Below the pieces are notes generated by a model that saw only the letters and a list, made by a program, of their open reading frames with translations, was not told where the DNA came from and did no database searches. From Syntrophobacter sp. SbD1 (lineage in GTDB: Bacteria; Desulfobacterota; Syntrophobacteria; Syntrophobacterales; Syntrophobacteraceae), in contig OMOE01000067.1 of the NCBI GenBank assembly GCA_900290365.1, positions 2,734 through 36,436 on the forward strand: a DNA stretch of 33,703 bases, in the 5' to 3' direction. Both the position numbers and the translations under genes were made by a program. Of the stretch, positions 7,590 to 13,881 are shown one piece after another. Position 1 is the first letter of the stretch. Each line of letters starts with the position of its first letter.

Positions 7590-7995
7590 GCTGCTGACGG
7601 TCCTGTTCTCGCAGGAAGCCGAATTTATGCCGGACCGGGAAGCCCAGCGTCGTGGGTTGGATCGGATCGTCCGCGACCCGGAAATCGGGCATATCCTGGT
7701 GGCCCGCGATGACGGGGAAAAAATCCTGGCTATGGTGAATCTTCTCTACACAGTATCTACAGCACTGGGAGCCAGGGTCGCACTGCTCGAAGACATGATT
7801 GTTTAGCCCGGTTTTCGCGGTTGCGGCGTCGGTTCCCGGCTCCTTGAGCATGCTGTTCGGTTTGCGCGTACGCAGGGCTGCGAACGAATCACCCTGCTAA
7901 CCGATGTTGATAATGAATCAGCACAGCGCTTTTATTTGAGACAAGGTTTCACCACTTCTTCAATGATCCCGCTCCGTCTCTCCCTGCGCGAATGA
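7543..7995 (+). pseudogene. GNAT-family acetyltransferase gene with in-frame amber (TAG) codon
   Basis: Translation from ATG 7543 gives an 87-residue N-terminal half of a GNAT acetyltransferase ending in 'VALLEDMIV', then TAG at 7804-7806. In the same frame the protein continues without interruption as 'PGFRGCGVGSRLLEHAV' (acetyl-CoA-binding motif A) and 'ITLLTDVDNESAQRFYLRQGF' (motif B) to TGA at 7993-7995, 150 residues in all, the usual length for the family. The stop therefore replaces a single residue just before the P-loop-like motif. TAG is used as an ordinary terminator by several other genes here (motA, the PP2C gene, the 9314 gene, lldR), so read-through is unlikely and a nonsense mutation or base error is the simplest view. 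It overlaps the HicB-like gene by 47 nt. Confidence 0.82.
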
Positions 7996-7996
7996 G

Positions 7997-8050
7997 GCGG
8001 TGAGGCGGTGGGACCGCCAGCCGGGTGAGCCACTCAAACCTCCAGCGGCG
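7997..8050 (-). repeat. Inverted copy of the GC-rich REP-like repeat
   Basis: GGCGGTGGGACCGCCAGCC, then GGGT, is the reverse complement of the right half of the 3073 copy. The following CCACTCAAACC and CAGCGGCGGC match the reverse complement of the 11421 copy, including its variant GGTTTGAGTGG insert. The copy directly follows the stop of the broken GNAT gene and lies between convergent genes. Confidence 0.68.
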
Positions 8051-8218
8051 GCTAGAAAAACCGGCGTTTAGTCGTAACAAAGCGGCAAGCTGTATAAGCC
8101 TGCCGCTCTCTTCTTATACCTGTCTCAAGTTCTTAGGCGGCGCGTGGAGTGTATTGGAAGGCGCCGCCCCGTCTTTGGGCTTTATCACGACATAAGCCGT
8201 ATATCTTTTTCTCCTCCC

Positions 8219-8537
8219 TTACATATAATGAGAACATCGAGCACCAGCCCAGTGGGTGCAGACCTCATTTTGCTGGTCCCTGTTGGCAAGGTCCTTGACT
8301 CTTTTATCGGAAAAACCGGGACCTGAATCAAGCTTGGCCTTATCAAGATTGGCAATGACATCTCTATCCGAATCCACGCGAAAGAACAACGAAATCGGCA
8401 GTACCGTCACTTCCGATCACCAGGTCTTCAACTTTTCCCAGGGTTTCGCCCTGCTTGTTTTTAACAGTCTTGCCGATGAGATCATTTGCATTGAAGGAAT
8501 GGAACTCGCCCATTGAGGTTTTCGAATTATCCATCAT
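8219..8537 (-). pseudogene. Decayed PRC-barrel domain protein (frameshift plus internal deletion)
   Basis: From ATG 8537 (or the adjacent ATG 8534) one frame gives the N-terminal half of a PRC-barrel protein, 'FHSFNANDLIGKTVKNKQGE' followed by 'TLGKVEDLVIGSDGTADFVVLSRGFG', then TAG at 8364. The C-terminal half appears in another frame between about 8385 and 8219 as 'VIANLDKAKLDSGPGFSDKR...QQNEVCTHW', matching the usual PRC-barrel tail (dKe.L..aPgF..........VysyfG). The family normally has about 20-25 more residues joining these parts, so the gene has lost a short segment and its frame. Two tandem GC-rich repeats lie just upstream. PRC-barrel proteins of this size are usually small stress or RNA-associated proteins; this copy is probably dead. 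Confidence 0.68.
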
Positions 8538-8556
8538 GGTCGTCAACCAAAGAGAA

Positions 8557-8662
8557 TTTTCTTGCCGCGGCCGAAGGCAGTGGCAAACCTGGCCTGCGGT
8601 CCCACCGCCTTTTCTTGCCGCTGCCTTCGGCAGCGGCAAATCCGGCTGGCGGTCCCACCGCC
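8557..8662 (+). repeat. Two tandem 53-bp copies of the GC-rich REP-like repeat
   Basis: Copy one (8557-8609) and copy two (8610-8662) both run from TTTTCTTGCCGC to GGTCCCACCGCC. The central hairpin differs: copy one has GCGGCCGAAGGCAGTGGC, copy two has GCTGCCTTCGGCAGCGGC, where the loop core is inverted but the stem is kept. They lie upstream of the decayed PRC-barrel gene. Confidence 0.85.
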
Positions 8663-8712
8663 TGATAATCATGTCATGCAGGGTTTATCGCGATGAAGGT
8701 ATCCAGGTGAAC

Positions 8713-8991
8713 TCAGGCAGCGTGCCGCTCCTCTTTTTGAGCAGTTGCTCCGCAGAACCCCTCCATGCTGGAATACCCGCTGTCGATGGCGTTCTTCAAG
8801 TTCTCACAAGCTTTCTTGTTCATATCGATCCATTGTTTGAGCGCTTTCCTTCCCTCTTCCGGGAGCCAGGCAGCCCCTTCGAGGAACGAGCCCGTTTGAT
8901 CCCACATCATGATCATGCTGTTGATCATTCCGTCGGAAGAAGCCCTTTGCATATCAATCATTTGTTTCACCATTCTGAATTGTTGGTTCAT
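8713..8991 (-). CDS. Small helical protein, possibly phasin-like
   Basis: A 92-residue, Met-rich, predominantly helical cytoplasmic protein starting 'MNQQFRMVKQMIDMQRASSD' and continuing 'WLPEEGRKALKQWIDMNKKACENLKNAIDSGYSSME'. ATG 8991 is preceded by GAGGAGG at about 6 nt, a much better start than the upstream ATG 9066. The periodic hydrophobic pattern and the short amphipathic helices resemble small phasin-type or granule-associated proteins, but I do not recognise a specific family, and no polyhydroxyalkanoate genes are nearby. Treat the function as unknown. Confidence 0.62.
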   Translation of the reverse strand: MNQQFRMVKQMIDMQRASSDGMINSMIMMWDQTGSFLEGAAWLPEEGRKALKQWIDMNKKACENLKNAIDSGYSSMEGFCGATAQKEERHAA

Positions 8992-9247
8992 AAATCCTCC
9001 TCTTTTTGATAGTGTGTGCGTGAACAGCTCACGGCTGCCGACTTGTTCGCCTGCATTGTTCATCAACGGAAGTTTTGACAGGAACCGCTCTAAAAATGAG
9101 CCGCCAACTGTGCGTAAAGCTAATTCCCAAACCTTGTCGAATCAAGCGCCATCGAAAATAATTCAGAGAGTGAAACGGATGCTTACGGACAGTTTGGTTG
9201 GAATAGAGAAAAATCCCGGAAATCGATTCCGTTTTCTTTAAACCTGA

Positions 9248-9275
9248 TTGACATGCCGAGCACTTCGGGGATAAT
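9248..9275 (+). promoter_or_regulatory. Candidate sigma-70 promoter for the 9314 gene
   Basis: TTGACA at 9248-9253 and GATAAT at 9270-9275 are separated by 16 nt and lie 38 nt upstream of the start codon of the secreted protein. An AAGGAGG ribosome site stands 6 nt before that ATG. The remaining 9000-9247 stretch shows no gene. Confidence 0.5.
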
Positions 9276-9313
9276 TTGCCATCGGTTCGAATCGTGATCA
9301 AAGGAGGACTTTT

Positions 9314-9688
9314 ATGAGGAGAATCGTTTTCGCCATCGCATTGCTGATTTTTTCAACTGGCCCGGCTATCGCGGAAGACATGAGTACGGTAGCCGGAGTG
9401 TACATCAACAAGTCCGATGTCACGCAATTCCTTACGCTCCGTGCGGATGCCACTTTTGTTCTAAGGCAGAGAAAAAAGCCGCCCGACAGGGACGAACCTT
9501 TTGCCGAGTTTACCGGAAATTACCTGGTCAACGGGGAAACAATAACCCTCACCCTCGACGATGGCGGCAAGGCGATGGGTGAGCTCAAAGGCAACGTTTT
9601 TACGGACGTCCAGGGCGAAATCTGGGTAAAAAAAGACACAGAGGAGCACAATGTAGTGAGGCCAAAGCGCCAAAAGATGTTCCAGTAG
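9314..9688 (+). CDS. Small exported protein of unknown function
   Basis: A 124-residue protein with a clear Sec signal peptide (basic 'MRR', hydrophobic 'IVFAIALLIFSTG', cleavage near 'AIAED' at about residue 21). The mature part alternates short strands, with 'GVYINKSDVTQFLTLRADATFVLR', 'GNYLVNGETITLTLDDG' and 'GELKGNVFTDVQGEIWVK', consistent with a small beta-barrel or lipocalin-like fold seen in several unnamed periplasmic proteins. Start ATG 9314 has AAGGAGG 6 nt upstream. It is followed 56 nt later by a PP2C phosphatase gene on the same strand and may share its transcript. No catalytic motif is visible. Confidence 0.72.
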   Translation: MRRIVFAIALLIFSTGPAIAEDMSTVAGVYINKSDVTQFLTLRADATFVLRQRKKPPDRDEPFAEFTGNYLVNGETITLTLDDGGKAMGELKGNVFTDVQGEIWVKKDTEEHNVVRPKRQKMFQ

Positions 9689-9744
9689 CATATTAAGAAG
9701 AACACCCGGTTGCCTACAGCCGGAATTGTTGATTTGGATCTTAA

Positions 9745-10452
9745 ATGCAAATAGAGTCCATAACGCACCCTGGTCTTCACAGAGAAAATAACGAGGACCG
9801 TTATCTGGTCAATGTGCTGGACAATGACCATGTCCTACTGGTAATTGCCGATGGGATGGGTGGACACGCAGCCGGCGAGGTCGCAGCGCAACTGGCCGTG
9901 GGGAGTTTTGAAAACTGCAACCCCGGCGGGCCTGACGTGAGTGCCCAACTTACCGATCGAATAGAGCAGGCTCAACGAAAAATCATTGAACACTCCATGG
10001 AGGTTCCGTCCTTTACCGGGATGGGCACAACGCTGAGTGCGCTTTTTCTCGCCGGCAGGACGGCCTTCTGGGCTCACGTCGGAGATACCCGCATATATCA
10101 CATGCATGGAGGTCTGCTCATTCGCATAACTGATGACCATACAATTCCAGGCATGTTTTTAAAAAAAGGAGAGATCACCAGGGAACAGGCTCGCCTTCAT
10201 CCTTATGGCAACGTATTGACAAGGTGCCTTGGATGCGAGAACTACCAGCCTGATTCAGGCGGCTTTGATACGGCAGAGGGAGACTCTGTGCTGCTTACAA
10301 CCGATGGTCTCCACGACCTTATGCCGGATGAGCAAATCGCGGCCATTCTATTGGAAGATATTACACTGACGGAAAAACTTGATCTGATGGTCAAAGCATG
10401 CCTGAAAGCCGGGGGCAAGGACAACATCACGGCAGTCATAGCCACGATTTAG
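9745..10452 (+). CDS. PP2C-family serine/threonine protein phosphatase
   Basis: A 235-residue cytoplasmic Stp1/PrpC-type phosphatase that removes phosphate from Ser/Thr residues of proteins phosphorylated by Hanks-type kinases. Metal-binding motifs are present in order: 'HRENNEDRY' (Asp18), 'VIADGMGGHAAGE' (Asp36-Gly37), 'GMGTTLSALFL', 'WAHVGDTRIY', 'LLTTDGLHDLM' (Asp near residue 188), and the terminal 'GGKDNITAVI'. It is the catalytic domain only, with no sensor or membrane segment. No partner kinase is in the window. It ends with TAG 21 nt from the convergent L,D-transpeptidase gene, with a partial GC-rich repeat between. Confidence 0.93.
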   Translation: MQIESITHPGLHRENNEDRYLVNVLDNDHVLLVIADGMGGHAAGEVAAQLAVGSFENCNPGGPDVSAQLTDRIEQAQRKIIEHSMEVPSFTGMGTTLSALFLAGRTAFWAHVGDTRIYHMHGGLLIRITDDHTIPGMFLKKGEITREQARLHPYGNVLTRCLGCENYQPDSGGFDTAEGDSVLLTTDGLHDLMPDEQIAAILLEDITLTEKLDLMVKACLKAGGKDNITAVIATI

Positions 10453-10459
10453 AGCTTGG

Positions 10460-10473
10460 ACGGTCCCACCGCC
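10460..10473 (+). repeat. Partial GC-rich repeat (CGGTCCCACCGCC) between convergent genes
   Basis: Only the right-hand palindrome of the family remains here, filling most of the 21-bp gap between the PP2C and L,D-transpeptidase stop codons. Confidence 0.55.
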
Positions 10474-11277
10474 TCAGCTTCCGGTAACAGAGCCCTTGCG
10501 CACGGTCCTGCACACAGATGCGTGCAAGGTGCAGTTAGAGCGGTTTTGAGCCAAAACCGACGGTACCGCTTGCAGCGAGTCCACAATCAGAACAGGAGTC
10601 CCGGGGGTCGCCCATTGGAATAGTGCAGTAGCCGGAAAAATCGGCAGGTTAATACAGCCATGTGAGCAGTGCCCGGCAACGATGTCTCCGGCGTGGATCC
10701 AAACAGTCCCGTATATCCGCAACGCCCAGGGCATCGGCGCGGGCTCTCCGAAAGCATTCGGATAGCTCCTGGACACGTGATCGACGTCCTTTTCCTGTAC
10801 GTTATATATCCCCTCTTTGGTCGCACCCTCAACTTTGCCGACGCAAATATAGGTGTCTCCCACCAGTCTGCCTCGCTCGTACCAGCCTATATAGGGCAAA
10901 TTTTTGACGATAAGAATGAACCTGGGCAGATCGGCTGCGTCCGCGATGTATTTGTAGAGTGGCGTCCATTGCTTGAACGCAGTGAAATCATTTGGCACCT
11001 TTATAGGGTTCCCGTCTCGGATGTCCTGGGCTATATAGTCGAAATCCCGGGCATTCAATTTGGCTAGTATCCTCAAGCTTACACTGGGACTAAGGTCCAT
11101 GTCCTTTGCGGATATTTTCTCGAGTTCTTTCTGCGTTATCACCCGCATTTTCCAGGTTAAATTGGGCGTTCGATTTCCAAAGTTCCAATCTGCGGCATTT
11201 ACTGCTCCAAATCCAGCCCAGACTACAGAACACAAGAACAACAACATAATCGGCACTACTTTTATCCGGATTCTCAT
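10474..11277 (-). CDS. Exported L,D-transpeptidase (YkuD domain)
   Basis: A 267-residue protein with a Sec signal peptide (residues 1-28, cleavage near 'AVNAAD'). The YkuD catalytic block is 'IHAGDIVAGHCSHGCINLP' at about residues 194-212: His in 'IHAG', then SHGC with nucleophile Cys208 and Asn210. Such enzymes form 3-3 cross-links in peptidoglycan or attach proteins to it in the periplasm. Upstream of the domain, 'DLPRFILIVKNLPYIGWYERGRLV' is the usual first strand pair of YkuD. ATG 11277 has GGAG 7 nt upstream. A Cys-containing tail (about 250-267) after the domain is unusual. It is transcribed alone. Confidence 0.9.
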   Translation of the reverse strand: MRIRIKVVPIMLLFLCSVVWAGFGAVNAADWNFGNRTPNLTWKMRVITQKELEKISAKDMDLSPSVSLRILAKLNARDFDYIAQDIRDGNPIKVPNDFTAFKQWTPLYKYIADAADLPRFILIVKNLPYIGWYERGRLVGDTYICVGKVEGATKEGIYNVQEKDVDHVSRSYPNAFGEPAPMPWALRIYGTVWIHAGDIVAGHCSHGCINLPIFPATALFQWATPGTPVLIVDSLQAVPSVLAQNRSNCTLHASVCRTVRKGSVTGS

Positions 11278-11400
11278 CTCGCTGCTCCTTCGAGATAAAA
11301 TGCCTGCCCCTGAATTTCAGTGTACAAAATAATCATTCTCATCTTCAAAGAATGGCTGATATCGATGTTGAATGGAAAAAAAGATTTGCGGGGCTGACTC

Positions 11401-11477
11401 GGGCCGGCGGTCCCACCGCCTTTTCTTGCCGCCGCCGAAGGTTTGAGTGGCGAACCTGGCCGGCGGTCCCACCGCCC
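11401..11477 (+). repeat. GC-rich REP-like repeat: partial plus full copy in tandem
   Basis: GGCCGGCGGTCCCACCGCC at 11402-11420 is followed directly by a full copy (11421-11476) whose central loop carries the variant GAAGGTTTGAGTGGCG. The same variant occurs in reverse at 7997-8050. The rest of 11278-11503 shows no gene. Confidence 0.78.
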
Positions 11478-11503
11478 GGATGGAAATCAGTTTAAGGAGC
11501 CGC

Positions 11504-11674
11504 TCAGGTTATGGGAGGGCGTCTTCTCCAAAGCAAGGAACTAATGAAGAAGATGAGGAAGATAACAAAAAGAACCTTCGCCATCCAAGCGGAAGTTCCG
11601 GCGATACCGGCAAAGCCAAAGAAGCCTGCGATGATGGCCACCACAAGAAACATCACCGCCCAGGAGAGCAACAT
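11504..11674 (-). CDS. DUF1328 small membrane protein
   Basis: A 56-residue inner-membrane peptide of the DUF1328 (YtjA) family: 'MLLSWAVMFLVVAIIAGFFG' and 'FAGIAGTSAWMAKVLFVIFL', i.e. two hydrophobic helices joined by the conserved Gly-Phe-Ala-Gly turn, ending in 'SSLLWRRRPPIT'. Start ATG 11674 is chosen because AAAGGAGT lies 8 nt upstream; the longer frame to 11698 is not supported. The function is unknown throughout the family. It is a single gene flanked upstream by about 160 bp of non-coding sequence. Confidence 0.88.
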   Translation of the reverse strand: MLLSWAVMFLVVAIIAGFFGFAGIAGTSAWMAKVLFVIFLIFFISSLLWRRRPPIT

Positions 11675-11832
11675 CGGATGTACTCCTTTCATTATCATAT
11701 TGTCAATCGGGCCAGACCCGAATAATCACGGTCCCTGCAATAACACTTAATTAATTCAATTGCTTATCTATAGACTAAGGCTTTCTGACAGATAGTCAAT
11801 CAACTCGAAACTCGCTAACTCGCAACCCCGAT

Positions 11833-13194
11833 TTACAATGTGCGCTTAACGTCCAGGGACTCCAGACCGTAATATTTTCGGTATAGTATCTGTTCATCGC
11901 GACCCAGAGCCGAGAGAAGGAATATTGAATGGTTTTGAATAGAAGCTTTCAGGATTCCTTTGCTAAGATATCTTTGGGAAGAAGAATATACCGGGGCCGG
12001 CAGGATAGAAACAGCGTCCCTTTGCTTGCCCGATTTACGGAGTTTTCGCACCAGGTCAATATCTTCCATCAGGTACTTGCGTCCCAAACCGCCTACCCTT
12101 TCAAAGGAATCTTTTTTGCAAAAAAGCCCCTGATCGCCGTATGGAAGCTTAAACAGTGCGGCCCTTAGATTGGCCCAGGCAGCAACCATTCCCAGGGCCC
12201 GGTTCGATGGCGAAAATCGCAGTTTAAAGCAACCGAGCGCAACGATTTTGTCGTGCAAAGTTCTGCGTATAAGATATGGGAATTCCGGTGGGGGGATCGT
12301 ATCGTCATGTAAAAAGAAGAGTATGGTTCCCCTGGCAAGCATCGCTCCGGTGTTTTGCTGGATTCCGCGCCCCTTGCGAGCGTTCACAACCGCCAGCGAC
12401 GCCGAAATGCGCTGCAGCGAGACTTTTTCACACTCCCCCCCCTCCACCACCAATACCTCGTCTCCCGGCCAGAGCAAATTCTCCAGGTAGAGGAGCAGAG
12501 GTGAAAGTTTTCGTGCTTGGGTCAGAGTCGGAATGATGATGGAAATGGAGCTCGAAAACAGGTAATCACGGTTCAGCCGATCCAAATCCCTGTTGCGGTC
12601 GACATCGTTTCTTTTGGGTGCGGGTCGAACGCGAAATCCGCCGGCTTCAAGCGAGCGTGCAGTTCTGGCAAAAACTTCGCCGGTTCCCCACTGGCTAAAA
12701 TGCAAAGACGCATCAACCGGCCGATCCGCGCCTATGAGATAGAAGCCGCCATCGGCGGCCGGACCAAGTACGGCCACTCTTTGTCCAATATTTCGAAACG
12801 CCCATTGGAGGTCTTCCATTTCGATGTCCGCAAGATCGGTCCCGATGAGAACAGCCTTGTCGGCGCCCGACACGAATGTCCGGCGAAGGGCGTTCGCCAT
12901 TCGTTCTCCCAGGTGTTCACCTTCCTGGGCACAGAATTTCCAGGGGCCCCGGAATTTGTCCTTCAATTTTTCAATCGGGTCTTCAGGCGTGTGGAAAAGA
13001 ACTACTTGAACTTCGGGCGCTTTGCGTTTCAAATCGCAAACAATCCCCAAGGTCCTCCTGATGAGCTTTTCGTAGATTTCGGCCGCCCTTTGGGAACCGA
13101 TTTCTTCGGAGAGGCGTCTTTTTACCCTGCCTGCTTGAGGGTATCTCAAAAAAATCAATAGCGCATTGTTTTTCAGGTCGTTGTCCCTGCCCAC
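11833..13194 (-). CDS. Fused TIGR04282-TIGR04283 transferase (DUF2064 nucleotidyl/glycosyltransferase + GT2)
   Basis: 453 residues carrying two domains that are usually separate neighbouring genes. Residues 1-195 match the TIGR04282/DUF2064 family ('FLRYPQAGRVKRRLSEEIG', 'LIGTDLADIEMEDLQWAF', 'LGPAADGGFYLIG'). Residues about 215-445 match the TIGR04283 family-2 glycosyltransferases ('ISIIIPTLTQARKLSPLL', 'DEVLVVEGG', 'NARKGRGIQQNTGAMLARG', 'LHDDTIPP', 'PYGDQGLFCKKDSFERVGG', 'LMEDIDLVRKLRKSG'). The usual NE of the GT2 entry motif (PTLNE) is TQ here. Both families were named for their association with radical SAM/selenodomain proteins, but no such gene is in the window. The start is GTG 13194 with only a weak ribosome site. 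Confidence 0.86.
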   Translation of the reverse strand: MGRDNDLKNNALLIFLRYPQAGRVKRRLSEEIGSQRAAEIYEKLIRRTLGIVCDLKRKAPEVQVVLFHTPEDPIEKLKDKFRGPWKFCAQEGEHLGERMANALRRTFVSGADKAVLIGTDLADIEMEDLQWAFRNIGQRVAVLGPAADGGFYLIGADRPVDASLHFSQWGTGEVFARTARSLEAGGFRVRPAPKRNDVDRNRDLDRLNRDYLFSSSISIIIPTLTQARKLSPLLLYLENLLWPGDEVLVVEGGECEKVSLQRISASLAVVNARKGRGIQQNTGAMLARGTILFFLHDDTIPPPEFPYLIRRTLHDKIVALGCFKLRFSPSNRALGMVAAWANLRAALFKLPYGDQGLFCKKDSFERVGGLGRKYLMEDIDLVRKLRKSGKQRDAVSILPAPVYSSSQRYLSKGILKASIQNHSIFLLSALGRDEQILYRKYYGLESLDVKRTL

Positions 13195-13236
13195 TCTTGA
13201 ACTACTCAGTCCTCAGTCCTGTCTTCCAGCTGCCCC

Positions 13237-13881
13237 CTATTGAACGATAACAATACCGGCGAGCGTGCCTTTAGGCACATCTTGGACTTTCGCGCCGCTT
13301 CCTATTGGGTAGATGTCCCAGCCGGCAAGGGCGACCATTTTATAGACATCGATTCCAACCGCTTCCATGGAAGGCCTGGACTTGAGCGAAAATCTGCATT
13401 TGTCGCCCTTCATTGCCTGACAATCCGGCAGTTGGCCGCAAAATGTATGACGGCAGGACCCGGCGGCAAATCCGACGGCCAGGTAGTGGCCATCGTAGAA
13501 AGCAGCGGATTCTATTTCCGACACCATCGTATACATCTGCTGGTAGGCATCGACTCTTTCCTTTATCGTCGCTTTGTCTCTTACGATAACTTCAGCGGGT
13601 ATATCCTTTATAAAAAAGACTGCCGATTCGTATTTTTTTAAAAGCTCCCTCAGCTCCGCCGGCTTCATTGTGTTCGGGGGACATTGGGCGCCTGCGCCAT
13701 AGCCAAAACATCTGGGAATCTGACACTTCATCGGTATCCGCTCGTCCACCGGAATCTCTTCGGCCTTGACTATCCTGGCGTTAGAGGCCCCCAGCTCTAG
13801 AGCTCTGAGCCTGTACTTTTCCAGGTCCGAGCTCAATTGGGCCTCATTCATGTCAGCCCTGATTTTTCTTATCGTCGTCAT
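13237..13881 (-). CDS. DUF2284 metal-binding protein, last gene of the lactate operon
   Basis: A 214-residue protein of the DUF2284 family, cytoplasmic with many Cys residues in metal-cluster-like spacing: 'KCQIPRCFGYGAGAQCPPN' near residues 52-70, and a C-terminal set in 'GSCRHTFCGQLPDCQAMKGDKCRF'. The second set looks like a possible Fe-S or zinc site. ATG 13881 has AAGGA 7 nt upstream and lies 29 nt inside the 3' end of the lutBA fusion, so the two are translationally linked. No function is established for the family. Its location makes an accessory role in electron transfer or cluster handling for the lactate system a reasonable inference only. Confidence 0.8.
   Translation of the reverse strand: MTTIRKIRADMNEAQLSSDLEKYRLRALELGASNARIVKAEEIPVDERIPMKCQIPRCFGYGAGAQCPPNTMKPAELRELLKKYESAVFFIKDIPAEVIVRDKATIKERVDAYQQMYTMVSEIESAAFYDGHYLAVGFAAGSCRHTFCGQLPDCQAMKGDKCRFSLKSRPSMEAVGIDVYKMVALAGWDIYPIGSGAKVQDVPKGTLAGIVIVQ

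Noticed and set aside
7543..7995. Pyrrolysine read-through of the amber codon in the GNAT gene
   Set aside because: Several neighbouring genes end in TAG (motA, PP2C, the 9314 gene, lldR), and the position is not known for pyrrolysine. A mutation is simpler without pyl genes in view.
8079..8113. Hairpin AGCGGCA...TGCCGCT as a terminator after the GNAT gene
   Set aside because: The stem has an internal mismatch and no proper T-run follows, so I left it out of the feature list.
8455..9009. Plus-strand frame of 184 codons across the repeats and the small helical gene
   Set aside because: It runs over two REP-like repeats and antisense to a gene with a strong ribosome site; its composition is not protein-like.
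12517..13161. Plus-strand frame of 214 codons opposite the fused transferase
   Set aside because: Antisense shadow of conserved transferase motifs.
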